A stretch of 64,000 nt of DNA, taken from assembly GCA_013399115.1 (NCBI GenBank), contig VXAA01007264.1:117796-181795 (forward strand). The letters are read 5' to 3'. The notes below the pieces were generated by a model, which did not search any database, was not told the origin of the DNA, and worked only from the letters and a program-made list of their open reading frames with translations. This DNA comes from Anseranas semipalmata (taxonomy: Eukaryota > Chordata > Aves > Anseriformes > Anseranatidae). The number at the start of each line of letters is the position of its first letter. Positions within the stretch are counted from its first letter, which is position 1. This document shows, piece by piece, positions 25,291 through 37,094 of this stretch. The position numbers and the translations under genes are program-made.

Positions 25291-26115
25291 GAAATTGATA
25301 AAATTGCTCATAAGAAATATATTAAGGGAAATTAGAAAAAGGGAAGAAGTTAAGCTCAAGAGCAGTAAAGTTTTCACAAGTAAGGGCAGTTTGGAAAGCA
25401 GAAGATTGTTCCTGAAATGGAGAGAAGAGAGATGCATAATTCACCTTGTGCCTTCCTTTCCCCATCCGTGAAAGGGTAATTCTTCCTAAAAACCCAGTTT
25501 TACCCACTGAGCCAGCAGAAATATCACCCCCACCAGCCTTAGTCAGTTTAGGACTATCACACAAGGGTTTTTTTTGACGCAGTTTCTGCTTCTTACATAT
25601 GATGATTTTGTTGAGGCAAAACTGGCATCTACTGATTCAGCTTTAGTCATAGCAGCTGAGCGTTGAGGAGATAGTAAGGGCCTAGAAATCTGCCCCCAAA
25701 AAAATGGTCGTTGCTCACCTGTGTATCAAATGTCCAGCACAAAGTGCCACAGTTATGCAGTGCTCTGGGTGTACTTCTAAATGGGAAATCCGAGGTGGGT
25801 ATAAGTCTTGGCTTGGGGGGACACACAATGTTTTAAGACTAGAGCATGTGGTCACAGCTACATGGTCTGTTAACTTCTCCAAATAGATCAGAGAACTATG
25901 TCTGTTTGCTTTAAATGGCTTAGAAAATTACCGCTGAAAGTGAAGCTGCTTTGCCTTGTATTTTTCTTTTTGTAGTCCAGGAAATACATTTATTCTTTGT
26001 AATAAAAATGTTTAGACACAGGCAAAAAAGTGTTCATTTCAATAACCTTTTCCAACTTTCCAGTAGGAAAAGTCAGACCAAAAAGCCTCAATTGTAATTA
26101 CTCTGTTCATTCGTT

Positions 26116-26138
26116 CTTTTTCTTTTTTTTTTTTTTTA
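26116..26138. repeat. poly(T) tract
   Basis: Thymine runs followed by AATTAAAAG. Confidence 0.93.
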
Positions 26139-27357
26139 ATTAAAAGCATCAATTTTGGTGCTGTTTCCAAGAAGACTTTGTTACAAGGTTTTGTTCCCTG
26201 AAATGAATGAATAAAGGAGTTGTAATCAGACTGTTGGAACTCAAATGTTGCCAAAATGTCCCACATCTGGCACAATTAAGCTTTTATTTGTTAACCACTT
26301 GTAATTTCCTTAAGACCCAGATAGACACCACGGGGCAGACTGATGCCAGCCAAAACCAGCAAAATCAAATGGTGTTTAGTGAATTGTTGTTCTAGGCCAG
26401 TGAATTTCAAAATTTTGATGAGAACTGTGGGGGAAAAAGCATTGAGAAAACATTGTCCACCTCTGTTGGTACGTGGAATGATTCCTCTTCCTATTGACTA
26501 TATCTGTCCATGATGATGCACAGAAATGCAAAACAGAATCCAGATGTATTTGAATATCTTTGTTTTCCTCCCTCCTTTGGTATTCATCTTTGTTTCTATT
26601 CAGAGCTTCACAAGATGCCTTTTAATGAATCTTCCTGTGAATACATCATTTTAAGTCTTCCTGTGTCCTCTGCTCTTGCTGTTCTACCAACATGCAAAGA
26701 GGATTCAAGTTTCTTGACACAATTGGTCATTTCAAATTCACTAGGTGTAATTTCCCTCTTAAGCCAGATTTTCCCCTAAAACCATTGGACGTTGGGTAGC
26801 ACTATGATAAAACTGACTTGTATCTCGTGTGGATCTAATGGTGCTGATATTACTGGAGCTGCATGCTCTTGCACCGGCAGAATGTACCCACATGGCTGCC
26901 AATGAAGCAATGTCATTTTGCCCCACTGAGGGTGCAGCATATGGCCATAAATGGTTGCAAATTCTTCTGGATCTTGCAGAATGCAATCACTGCGGAATGC
27001 ATTAAGCTGTTTCAGAGATTAATCAAAGTGAAGAAAGGAGGTAAAATAGACACACAATCCCCAGTCCCAAGTAGCAATTCTTAATTATCTTCTGTTTGGA
27101 TTTGCAAATCTGGAAAAAAAAAATTGTCCAGGGATATTGCAAGGGACAAAACTATACAGTTTGAGGAGCACTGCCAGGAATTCCTTCCTTCAGAAGCCAG
27201 TTTTGAATGTAAACCACTGGCAGAAAGCTCATTTCTAGCAATAACAGCTATGTCATGTTTCCTGGAACATAGGCAATGTGGAGTATCATAGGAAAAGGAA
27301 AATAAACACCGGTTCACTTTCTGAATCACCAGTCATAAATTCTCACTGAGGAAAAAA

Positions 27358-27358
<1 letters not shown>

Positions 27359-27389
<31 letters not shown>

Positions 27390-27390
27390 A
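27359..27390. repeat. (CA)n microsatellite
   Basis: About 14 CA units, interrupted near the 3' end by a T. Confidence 0.96.
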
Positions 27391-27740
27391 ACTCATAGGG
27401 AGTTCGTACAGTACCAGAAGAGTTTTCTGTCCCCCTCAACTGGAGCATCAAGTGGAGTTACTATCCCCCTTTTCTGAGCAGGGACAAACCAACATCACTG
27501 AGTGATGAGAATAAAGACAAACCACATCCGCCTTCACTTTCTGAAGTGGGACATGTTGTAAAGCCAGTCATTCAATCTGTTTTCTCTGGTTTTTAAACTC
27601 AAGTCTTACCACTTTGATGGGTCCTTTTTCCTTTTCTCTCTTTTCTATTTTTTTAAGTTGCTTGCCTTGGAAAATAGATGATAAATCACATGAAACCCCA
27701 TAATAGTGCTTTCACTGTCTACCAGGTGGCCAAAATTTCA

Positions 27741-27765
27741 CTTAATGTTTTTAAAAAACATTAAG
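27741..27765. other. perfect inverted repeat, AT-rich
   Basis: CTTAATGTTTTT and AAAAACATTAAG are 12-bp perfect inverted arms around a single A. This could be a cruciform or a weak bidirectional binding site. No gene lies beside it. Confidence 0.8.
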
Positions 27766-28650
27766 GATTGATCCTGAACTGGTGAAAATAAACACACTAC
27801 AGCAGTGAGTATGCTGATCTTTGCTGTCAAAGCCTGTAAATGCTCAAGGCTGGTTCACATCACCCAGTGCCTGTAGCACGGGGGTACAATGCAGGTGTCT
27901 GGCCCCCGAGACACTTAAATAGCTGGTACCAATAGAGTTGGGGTTTAGACTTCAAGCTCACACTCTGCTTTAGAAATAAGGCTGGGTGTGTGTGGCATCA
28001 AGTTATTACACGTCTAGGACCCCCATGGAGATCACTGTCCTGGTGAGCACAGGTAGAACTGTCAATGCCTGTTGGAAACTTTGCTGAACTGAAGGGCAGC
28101 AGCACAGGGACCATTCTGTCCCTCTGTTTTGGCCATGGTTTCATTCTGCCTAAGTTAGAGGAAGCCAGGCAGTGTAAACGTGGACAATTACAAGGTGAAT
28201 TAAACCTCCAGAACTCTCACCTACACTATGGTTTATGCTAATGAAGATAAAAGATCTCAGAATGAAAAGGTTCTACCTGGAGGGATTGCTGGGAGTATAA
28301 CCATCTCATGAAGCTTGGCATCTTTATCCAGTACCTGTATAACCGAATGCCAAGAGCCCTGTTTGGAGTCTGTAGCTGACAAGATGCCCCTGCAGTGATG
28401 CAGGGAGGCTCAGCACTGCTTTTGACATCAGACACTTTCTGAAGCCGTTCCAGCAGGCTGAAGGAGCCACCGAGGCTGATCCGTATCATTCGTCAGGCAG
28501 CTCTGTCAGATAGCTCTCCGGAGAGATGGCAATAGATCTGTATCTGCATGTTTCAGAGGGACAAATTGTTAGCCCTGGTATGAGCAACAATAGAGGCTTT
28601 GAGGACATTGGTGACCAACTGCACTGGAGCATTCCTTCCCGCACACTTAC

Positions 28651-28764
28651 CTTCATTATATCCCCGCTAATCACCTCTCTGCCTTTCAGCAGTGAAATGT
28701 TATCACCATTCAGCAAGGCATCAAACCAGAGCTGCAGAGGGATTGCTAACACCGACCTGCCCTT
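28651..28764 (-). CDS. candidate internal coding exon of an unrecognised gene
   Basis: Read on the minus strand, this 114-nt segment is open throughout and encodes 38 residues, including IPLQLWFDALLNGDNISLL and ending in SGDIMK. It ends exactly at a GTAAGT splice donor preceded by AAG. Its 5' edge follows an AG about a dozen bases after a pyrimidine-rich tract (roughly 28777-28795), as expected of an acceptor. The length is a multiple of three, so this is a phase 0-0 exon if both sites are used. Codon choice looks coding-like, with CTG leucines and GAG, AAG and GTG. The open frame runs on both ways (28486-28878), so openness alone does not fix the borders. I do not recognise the protein and find no partner exon nearby. 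If real, the gene runs on the minus strand and most of the surrounding DNA could be intron. The alternative is a chance ORF beside a chance donor. Confidence 0.4.
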
Positions 28765-29585
28765 CTCATCAACATGAAAGGAAAAAGAGAGAAAACCTGT
28801 TGGGGCTGTGTTGTGCCGCTGGGAAATAACGGAGGGCGAACATTTCAGCTTTGTGAAGCAAAGCTGTGCAGACAACAAAGGCTAGACAAAACTTCTTCAA
28901 GGGTGGGCGTGGGGCAGGTCAGATGTGTTGTCTCTCTTGGTCTCCCACCTCTGTGCTTCTTTCTTTTCCCTTTGATATTTCTTGCACGTATTGTATCTTT
29001 GCAAAAGCACAGACACATTCTGCCTGCGGTTTTTTTCAACGTGGCTTTGGCAAAATGCTCCATCAAAACCAAGTCCTAACAGGAAATTGGGCTTCTGGAG
29101 TCCAGAATCATGACTTGTGAAAAGTGATTACTTCCTGTGGAAAAAAATAAATTAATTAAAAATATGTGTCTTAACATAAAAGTAAGGGAGATACATAATG
29201 GAAATATTTTGGTTAAGACGTACTGCTGCAGTACCTCACAGGCTTTGTTTTTTTTTCTTATGCTTCTGTTTTCTAATTGGCAAAGGGGGACACTCAGAAA
29301 TAATGTCTCTGTGAGAGTAGTTGGGGAAAAGAGCTCAGCTCAATTTAGGAAGTAACTAAAAAAGTTTTGGAGAAAGGTTTATTGGTGTGCATATGTTCAT
29401 GTGCCTTTTTAGACTTGAACTCTTGTTTTTTGTTGTCCCTTATGTAAACTGACTACCTCTGAGTCCATACTATCACACTTGAAGTCCATCTGCCTGTGAT
29501 TTTTCCATGTTAGCTTTTGTTCCTGACTTTGATATGTCCAACTACATTATTGATGGTTGGTCTTGTCTATTCCTGCTCTGAGAGG

Positions 29586-29622
29586 CAGGTTGGACTAAAG
29601 ACCTCCAAGATTTCTTCCAGGA
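29586..29622 (+). mobile_element. possible CR1 3'-tail scrap
   Basis: GCAGGTTGGACTAAAGACCT followed by CCAAGATTTCTTCCAGGAAG resembles the CR1 tail of the form GGTTGGACTAGATGACCTCC, then a CCTTCCAA-like segment. It is very short and lacks the octamer repeats. Confidence 0.35.
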
Positions 29623-30804
29623 AGGACATCCATATTTCTGTGGCTGTGCTCACTAGTGTTCAGGCAGCTTGGAATGACTTACTAAGATAGAGATGCTGAC
29701 ATTAGCAGCTATAAATCCACAACCTATGTATGGATTAGTATCCACTAATTTATTGTTTAGTCTCACAGTATTTAACCAAGTTCCTCTTCTCTGCTAGCTA
29801 TATTCTAAACAAGCTCATCCATTAATGTAGAAACACCCACTGTAACATGCTTCACTTTTTGACATAAACACAACTGAGGCTGATGCATTTTATATAAAAT
29901 TAATTGTGGAACAAATTACCATCTAGGGGTTTGTCTTTCTCTAACAGCTATGGAGGAAGGTTAAACACCTGGGTTCTTCAAGGCACACACCTTTTAGGGG
30001 CTGGAGTTAGGTAGAAAGTATCCTATAATAAGTAAGTATTTCCAAGAAATTAACTTACTTTAGTGGTTGAATCACATGTGGATTTTATGAAGATGAAGAT
30101 CCAGAAGTCATGTCTAATATTCTAGGTCAATTTTTCATGCCAATTGGAGGTGAAACTGTTTCGCTGCTAGCAGTGAGTTAATCCATCTGCTGTGTGGGCC
30201 CAGCACCATAATAAAACATGAAGAAAAGTTTAAATTAAACTTAAAATTTAGTGCAAGATAGGGACTACTTCACAATGACTGTTTGCATGAGGCCATCCTT
30301 ATTTGGGAGGCAAGACATTTTAATACTGTGGCTGAAGTCTATCTTAACTCAGCCAGCCTTAGTGCCAGAGAACAGCCCTGCAGACATTTAACTGGTATAG
30401 GCACAACCAATGACACAAGAGGCCCTCCCCTGGCCTACATCACTATTATGAAGTGGTATTAATTAAAAGTTCACCCTCAAACTAGTATACCTAACAGATG
30501 CTTAATTTATTTTATTTCACTTTTTGTTTTTTTCATGGCAGATCACAGGGCATTGAATTCTGCCCTTGCTGGATTGTCTGCAGGGGAACTGTCTAACATT
30601 TGGAGGCAATGAGACTATACATTAAGGAATGGGCTGTAAGCAAAACATGGTCAGCTCATGATTCACCCAGACAGACTCACCCTCCTCAATTCTCACACTT
30701 CAGTGTTACAGAACAAGAGTCCCACTGTTTAGCATCCCCCCTAATTCTTTGGCTTCTCACTATTTATACTTCTCAGGATTTATTCCAAGGGTGGAGGTGG
30801 TGGT

Positions 30805-31085
30805 GTTGGGAGATGAAATTGCTCTGTTTTTCATGAAAAGAAGTTTTCAATGGGTAATTTACTACTGTATAATTAAGCTTCAGATTTTGTTTTCACTTGG
30901 AAATGTTTTAAAAAGGAAGCCAACTATCTGGTCAGATTTGTGATGCTCAGTTGATGAGAAACAGAAGCCTAAAATGCTGATCAGAAATTCAGAACTGGTT
31001 CAATAGAAAGAAGCCCCAGATCCTCTGGAAGAAGGTGAGCAGAGGTCAGTATTTCCAGTAAGCTTCCAAGATTGCCCCAGTATAT
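30805..31085 (+). repeat. unnamed old dispersed repeat, copy 2
   Basis: Partner of 14747-15035, in the same orientation and with the same order of blocks. Shared parts include CTGTTTTTCATGAAAAGAAG (copy 1: CTGTTTTTATGGAAG), TTGGAAATGTTTT, AACTATCTGGTCAG, AGTATTTCCAGTAAG and AAGATTGCCCCAG. The two copies lie about 16 kb apart. Divergence is too great for a recent segmental duplication. Confidence 0.6.
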
Positions 31086-33237
31086 GTACATAGTAGTTAA
31101 GAGAGAGCTTTTGGTTTGAACAACACAGGTTTGCCTGCTATAGGCAGGGATTGTATATCACCGGAAGTCCCTTTCTGCTGATGCAGAAGTGAAATATAAA
31201 AGGATGAGCTTCATGATACAGTTATCTACAGAGTGGCTGAACTGATTGCCCCAGGCTCCCTTTGTGATCACTGGAGAGAAAAAAAACATCTCCAGGACAT
31301 CTCCATTTCAATCATCCTGTCCTGGACTTCTCAAGAAAATCACACCCCAAGCACCACTTCCTGAAAACCTTTGAGGTCTGTTCAGAAGACAGATGGTTCA
31401 TCCCATCTTCTGAGATGTTTTTCTTGCATCCTGGAGGTGTCTATCCTCTGTTAAGCACAGGGAAGGACTAGACAACTACTTGGAGAAAACCTGTTTAATT
31501 TGGTGGTTAGGAGAAGTGGTGTGCACGGAAAGATAAAGCTGCTGATTCAAAGTTTTTATATTTAAATCAGAAATTATCATGAATTACCTCTTGGTGATGT
31601 AATACAATTATCTTAATCCAAAGTTAATCTCCTATGAATTGTCTTTCCCAAAGCAAATATGAATTCAAGTATTATAATCTCCAGATGTTAGGCATGAAGC
31701 TCTAGTCTAGCTTATGGGGACTCCTACTTTTAGCATGAACTACTCTCTGTGATGTGATTTAGAAATCACCTTGAAAACAGGTTATTCCGTATTCATCTCA
31801 TATAGGGCCATCTACATCTCTGTAAAACCCTTGGCACCTGTAAATACAGGACTTTCTGAAGGCCAGAAAAACAAAAACTCTAAGACGTATAGACAAACAC
31901 CTGAAAGGTGAGTCCATCAGTGGCACCAAATATAATAATATCAGTAAGTCCCTAAATCTTTCATTCTGGATACATGAACCAAGAAGAAAATTCTTGTAAT
32001 TCAACTTTTCCTAGATATTTACTGCTGATGACTCTTAGAGACAGGTTGCTGGGATATATGAGCCTCTATTCTCCTGAACTTCTCTCTGGAGTGTCTACAA
32101 AAGTCAGTTTTTTTGGTTAGTTGGGGCTGGGACTCTTTATAATGGGAAGTGTTCCAATTGTTGTTTCTATGGGCTGCTTCTTGAGAAGCCCATCAGAGAC
32201 TCAACTGAGATCTGGGCCTTTCTGTGTGCGTTACTGTAGAGACATAGAGTGTCTGACATCTGCTACCCTAAAAATAACAAATAGTATGAAAGAAAGTATA
32301 GCAAAGAGACTTGATCAAGGCCAAAGAGCACTGCAGTGCTAGAGGACCAACAGGACGCATGTCCGTTAGTTCCAGGTCAGTGTCTCAGCCATGCACATCA
32401 CTGCACAGGTTGAAAGAAGTCTGTTGACCATAATACAGTCCAGTAGCATGGTGTCTGCTCCCAGTCCTTTGTTTTTCCAAATATGGCAAACAGCCTGGCC
32501 TCCCTGTCCCATAACTTTGTACCCTTGCTAGGTACAAAAATAGCAAAGCAGGCCAGACATCGAGTCGCAAAACGCTCATGTTCCTTACCACGAAACACGG
32601 GACAGCCATTTGCTATGAGCTGTCACTGTGAGGATTCTCTTTCAGAGGGTATGTCAGCACGATGGCTTCAAGAGGCTCTCCCAGGCCACATCTCTTGCCT
32701 TGGTATCTGGGGCTTGTTGATCCTGGCACACCACCTGGGAACAGGCAGGAGGCCAGCCTAACAGATTGGCATGTATGCAGGCAGGGAAGGAAGCTGAGCA
32801 TCTGGCTTTAAACACCAGGGCTCAGATTTCTCTCTGAGGGTGTTGACAGGAAAATGCATGCTGGGGCTCTGCTGCTGCAAGGACTGCTAAGGGAGTAGGA
32901 TGTCTCTGAGGGATTTGTTGAGACAATTCCACTTCTGAGGTCTTTCCTTCCTGATCATCAAAGAGCCATAAAAAAGGGCCTGAAAGAGAGAGTTCATCTC
33001 TTGAGATGCAGTGGACTTAGCAATGACAAAAGTCACCTATGCAAGCCCTAGAGGAGTTTGGATCTGACAAATGAATGCCACAACCGTCAGCAAGTGTAGT
33101 TCTGCAGAGTCCATTAAATCGGATATTAGTGCTGGTGGACATCACTCTGTGCGACTTCACTTCATCCCCAAGGCCAAAAACTGGCCACTAATGACCCACC
33201 TGCTGCATCTTCCCTCAAACAGGAGCAGGTTAAGGAA

Positions 33238-33270
33238 AAATAATAAAATAATAATAATAATAAAAAGAAA
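33238..33270. repeat. (ATA)n-like low-complexity tract
   Basis: Imperfect AAT units ending in AAAAAGAAATAA. Confidence 0.9.
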
Positions 33271-34098
33271 TAAGCAATTATTTGAGCTGAGGTAATGCGT
33301 TCAACAAGTTCTTTATTTGCTGACACCTTGGACTGGATTTATCTTACCACCTTTAGCCAGCTGAAGTCAGGTAGTCAGTCTAAGACAGTCCTCCTGGCTC
33401 CTTCCACAGACTAGGGAGTCAAAAAGACACATCCAGAGTTTCGATGCATCTTGTCTTAATATAGGTGAGGCAAATCATCTCCTGGAGGTGCCTGTGTCTC
33501 TCCCTTGGCTACAAAGAGTTCAGATTTAGCTTGGACCTCCTAGACAACAGACCCTAAGCAAGCTGAATCCCACTCCATGCTTTCAATTCCATTTTTCCAT
33601 GTGGTCAAAAGTAATAACTTTTTAGCAGAATTTGGCAGAATTCAGCTTTGTTAAACAGTCTGAGACCCTGAGACAACAGACATTAATGGCAATGTATTAT
33701 CTAGACCCAACTGTTGCAATAATTTTGCTCCTAACTACTCTAAAAGGCTTTCCAGAGCTGCGAAGGAATGACAGAAAGGTTATTTAATAGTGAGGGCTTG
33801 GTTTCTGTAGAGACAGCTGTTTAAATTACATCAGTATTACCAGCCACATATTAAGCCATTTGCTGCCCATATCACCACGGAGAAAGAGAAGTGGTGGTAT
33901 CTCTTTTGACATATTAAGAACTGATGAACGCAGAAACTGTGGGGCCCAAGGGAGGACCCTTTACTGTTGCAAAAATTGTGGTGTCCTTTCCTCTGTTGGG
34001 TTCATTTGTCTAAGCAGTGTCTCGGTGATGAGAATGGGCCTGGTGAGAAACCAAGTAATAGAAACTATTTGTACTGGGTTACTAATATTTTGGACAGA

Positions 34099-34130
34099 AA
34101 GGAATTTATCTATCAAGGAATTTATCTGTC
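34099..34130 (+). repeat. 16-bp tandem duplication
   Basis: AAGGAATTTATCTATC is followed directly by AAGGAATTTATCTGTC, one mismatch in 16. Confidence 0.93.
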
Positions 34131-34660
34131 AATGGAAATTTTTGTATAAAATTCCAACACTAAGTGTTCTTGTTTGGAAGAGATGTGGATGGAAAAAAAT
34201 ACCAAAATATTTCCTCCAATAAGGAGAAGAATTTTTAATTTGTACTTGTCAAAAAACAAACAGAATTAAAGAATTAAACTTTCTGCTGAGATTTTTCAAG
34301 GAGTGAAAAACAAAAATGTTTCATGTTAAACAAAAATTAATGTTGACAAGCACTTTCTCAGCTCAACCAAAACTTGTCACAGAAAGAAATAATATTTTCT
34401 AAAGCCTTTTTCCTCCTTAATCTTAAATCAGCACCCTCACCCTAACACCATCTTTCCCCTCGGGAATGAACAAGATAGAAAAGGCAAATAACACCAATAA
34501 AATTATTCAGAATGATGTTGGCACAGCAGCAGGGGCTGTGGGCATTTTGTGGCTTTCAGAAAGTGAGTCTGGATGGTCTTTGTGGCTTGCACATATACAT
34601 AAACCGGTGGGAGTCCACAGATCTGGCTTTTCCTTCTGGCTCTCCCAAACATTTGTGGTG

Positions 34661-34720
34661 CAGTTTTGGACAGGTTCCCATCCCAAAGCTGTTCCTCAGT
34701 TTCTCCATCCTTTAAGGGTT
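34661..34720 (+). mobile_element. possible MIR-like SINE fragment
   Basis: CAGTTTTGGACAGGTTCCC followed by GTTCCTCAGTTTCTCCATCC resembles the MIR central core (accttgggcaagt, then cctcagtttcctcatctg). The match is short. Confidence 0.45.
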
Positions 34721-35273
34721 GCAGAACTCCCTTTCTCATGCAGCTGGGAAATTTCGTAGGTTCCTGAGGGTGGGGAGAACACTGAGATTCAGTGAATCAA
34801 GGCTCTGTGAGGACCTTTATCGGGGAGAGCTGTGAATTAAACCCACATCTTATCAGTGTCTAAAGCAATAGACCAAACCAGACATCCCTGCAGCTATATA
34901 TGCAAGGACTGAGGGTAGAAACATACCTTGCACAGTTTAAGACAGATTGCCCCCCAGAGAGGGCCTGCTCCCCAGCTTTCCACAAAGCATCAGTGGTTTC
35001 CACGAGATGTGAATGTCCCAGGGAGCAGGGGTGGTGGACAGAGAAGAAACCTGCTTAATATGCTAAGGCAAGGGAAATGGCATGTAAATCAGAGCTGTCA
35101 TCCCTTTCCTGACCCGCGCTGCAGCACATACTTCTGTCCGAAAGTATGTTTATACTGGAAAACAGATATATGTCCAGATTGCAAATATATAAACATAGAA
35201 AGCATAGAAAAGAGAGCCAACACTTCTTCAGTTTAGACCCTGGTCATCTTAGGTTTTATACCTGGGATATAAA

Positions 35274-35318
35274 TACACACACACACATATATAAATACAA
35301 ATGTATACACACACACTT
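35274..35318. repeat. imperfect AC/AT dinucleotide tract
   Basis: Two short (AC)n runs separated by ATATATAAATACAAATGTAT. Confidence 0.9.
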
Positions 35319-36149
35319 GTACAGTGACAGATGTGGAGACCCTGGAGCTGACTGTGCAGAGCTAGTTCCAGGCCAGTAAGGATGGTCACCTCAAAGACAG
35401 CATTGAGAGGATGGTTCTCCTGCTACCAGAGCCAGTCCTACACTTCTAGCATGGAGACCATCACGCAAACACCCCTCCAGAGCTTCCACCCAAACACAGC
35501 CAGCTTGCAAACAGCAAATTTAATTCCCAGTGCTCCATCATTGGCTTTGCCACTTTGAGCTGAGCTCTTTCAAAGCTGTCCAGCTGTCTGTACTCCACGT
35601 ATTGGGGCACTTCTGATGGCTTGCTCCAGACAAAGCCACTCCAGGTCCCTGCTCTGTACCTGGGTCTTGAGGATTGGTATCCCAGGAGCAGTGCCAGGTC
35701 TGAGCTGGTTGTGGTCCTAACTGAAGTTAAAGCAGACTACCTACTCTTTTCAGATGGAGTTTGACTTTGAGGGCAGTGGATCTCAGTCCCCTGTACTTGG
35801 CATTTGTGTTTGATAACATAATGGATGTCCTGAACATAGGCTTGTCATTGAACAGCAGCCGGCTTGGAGGCATGACTTGGCTCAAATGAACTTTAAGCTA
35901 GTTCCACTGGGGCAAATGCCAGAGTGTTAATGGACTGTAAGAGCTAATGCTCACCAACACTGGGTCTTCCAGGGGACAGGCTGCTCCTGAAAGGTGGTTG
36001 CAGTGTTACTGCAGCCAGAAGAGTTTCTGCTGAGGGCTGCAGAGAACGGCACCTTCCAGCAAGTCTCCTTTGAAAGCCAGGCTCCATAAAGAAGCATGTC
36101 CTTAGCAAAATGCTTGGTGATTCCCTTATATCTGACACTACCAGTCACC

Positions 36150-36171
36150 AATAAATAAATAAATAAATAAT
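36150..36171. repeat. (AATA)n microsatellite
   Basis: Five tetramer units, then AATAAAGAAAGAAAAGG. Confidence 0.93.
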
Positions 36172-36679
36172 AAAGAAAGAAAAGGAAAAATTTTAAAGGG
36201 AAGGACAGACCTGTGTGTGAGGGAGCACAAGCAGGGAGCCAGCTGTGTGACTCTCCTGCCTAGTCCATGAACCTCAACAGGTCTGCCTTGGTTTTATTAC
36301 CACTTTTGCCTGCTGCAACCAGCACTTCACCACTAAGCCCTTCCTGGCTGCAGGAATATTTTATGATCCTCTTTTGGGTCCATCAAGCAAGGGCAAGGTG
36401 TGGGACAGAAAGGAGAGCTCCCGTTTTCCAAGGGAGCAGGATCTGCCCTGTGCAAAGGTCCAGAGACTGTGGACAGCCACAGTGAAGGATAAAGAGCTGT
36501 AGTCTGGAGGGAGTTCCTGCAGGAGTGAACTCACACGCTGTAAAGCAGCAAGTGCTTAAGGCCAGACCCCATAAATCCACCAAATTAGATGCTGGTGACA
36601 TTATAGACCCGTTTTGTTAGTTTTTCCAGCTGAGCTGCAGACCACAGCAAATGATTTATACCCCAAGAGCTGGGTTGGT

Positions 36680-36719
36680 GGGGGAAGGGTGAGCAGGATG
36701 GGGGAAGGGGACAAGGGGG
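36680..36719 (+). other. guanine-rich G-quadruplex candidate
   Basis: Five guanine runs of 5, 3, 5, 4 and 5 bases are separated by AA, a 10-base loop, AA and ACAA. Any four-run structure must use the long loop or split a run, so it is weaker than the motif at 6970. Confidence 0.6.
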
Positions 36720-37078
36720 AGTGACTTACAGTATTTAAATTTCTAATCGATGCCTTTCTTTGGGAAGGAGGAGAAACAGGAGAGAGAAACTTGTTCCTGG
36801 GGCTGTGAAGATGAAAAATACAAATTGGGGGCAAGGGGGAACAGGAAAGAAAGAGCTAAAAATCTTACTTCCAAGTCAACATCTGCAGGGGAGCAAGGCA
36901 CCAGCTGCCCTGGAAAGGTGGGGCACAAGCTGTGGCAAGGACAAAGTACAGGGGAGGGAGAGATGTGGATGCAGGTTCATCACATGGCAATCCTGGTGTA
37001 GCAGCTTGTAGGAATATTACACTGAGCAACTTGGCCTCTGACATAGCAGAAGACAACATTAAGAACATGACCCACATG

Positions 37079-37094
37079 CTTCTTCTTCTTCTTG
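37079..37094. repeat. (CTT)n short repeat
   Basis: Five CTT/TTC units. Confidence 0.88.

Larger units (their letters stand above)
25291..28650. other. non-coding DNA upstream of the candidate exon (plus-strand view)
   Basis: Holds the (CA)n repeat and the perfect inverted repeat at 27741. On the minus strand this is downstream of the candidate exon at 28651; no following exon was found. The minus-strand frame at 28238-28489 stays open for 83 codons, but I could not pair it with convincing splice sites. Confidence 0.5.
28765..34660. other. non-coding DNA
   Basis: Contains a CR1 scrap, copy 2 of the unnamed repeat and the 16-bp duplication at 34099. A 120-codon plus-strand frame (33860-34222) is cysteine- and isoleucine-rich with no recognisable domain. 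No upstream exon for the minus-strand candidate was seen. Confidence 0.6.

Noticed and set aside
27625..27662. Pyrimidine tract ending in TTTTTTTAAG, acceptor-like
   Set aside because: No open frame of coding character or donor follows at exon distance.
28486..28645. Downstream continuation of the minus-strand frame past the GTAAGT
   Set aside because: It stays open but loses coding character and soon ends; the donor at 28650 is the better border.
31430..31490. String GGAAGGACTAGACAACTACT resembling a CR1 tail
   Set aside because: Only a few words match and the rest does not follow the CR1 consensus.
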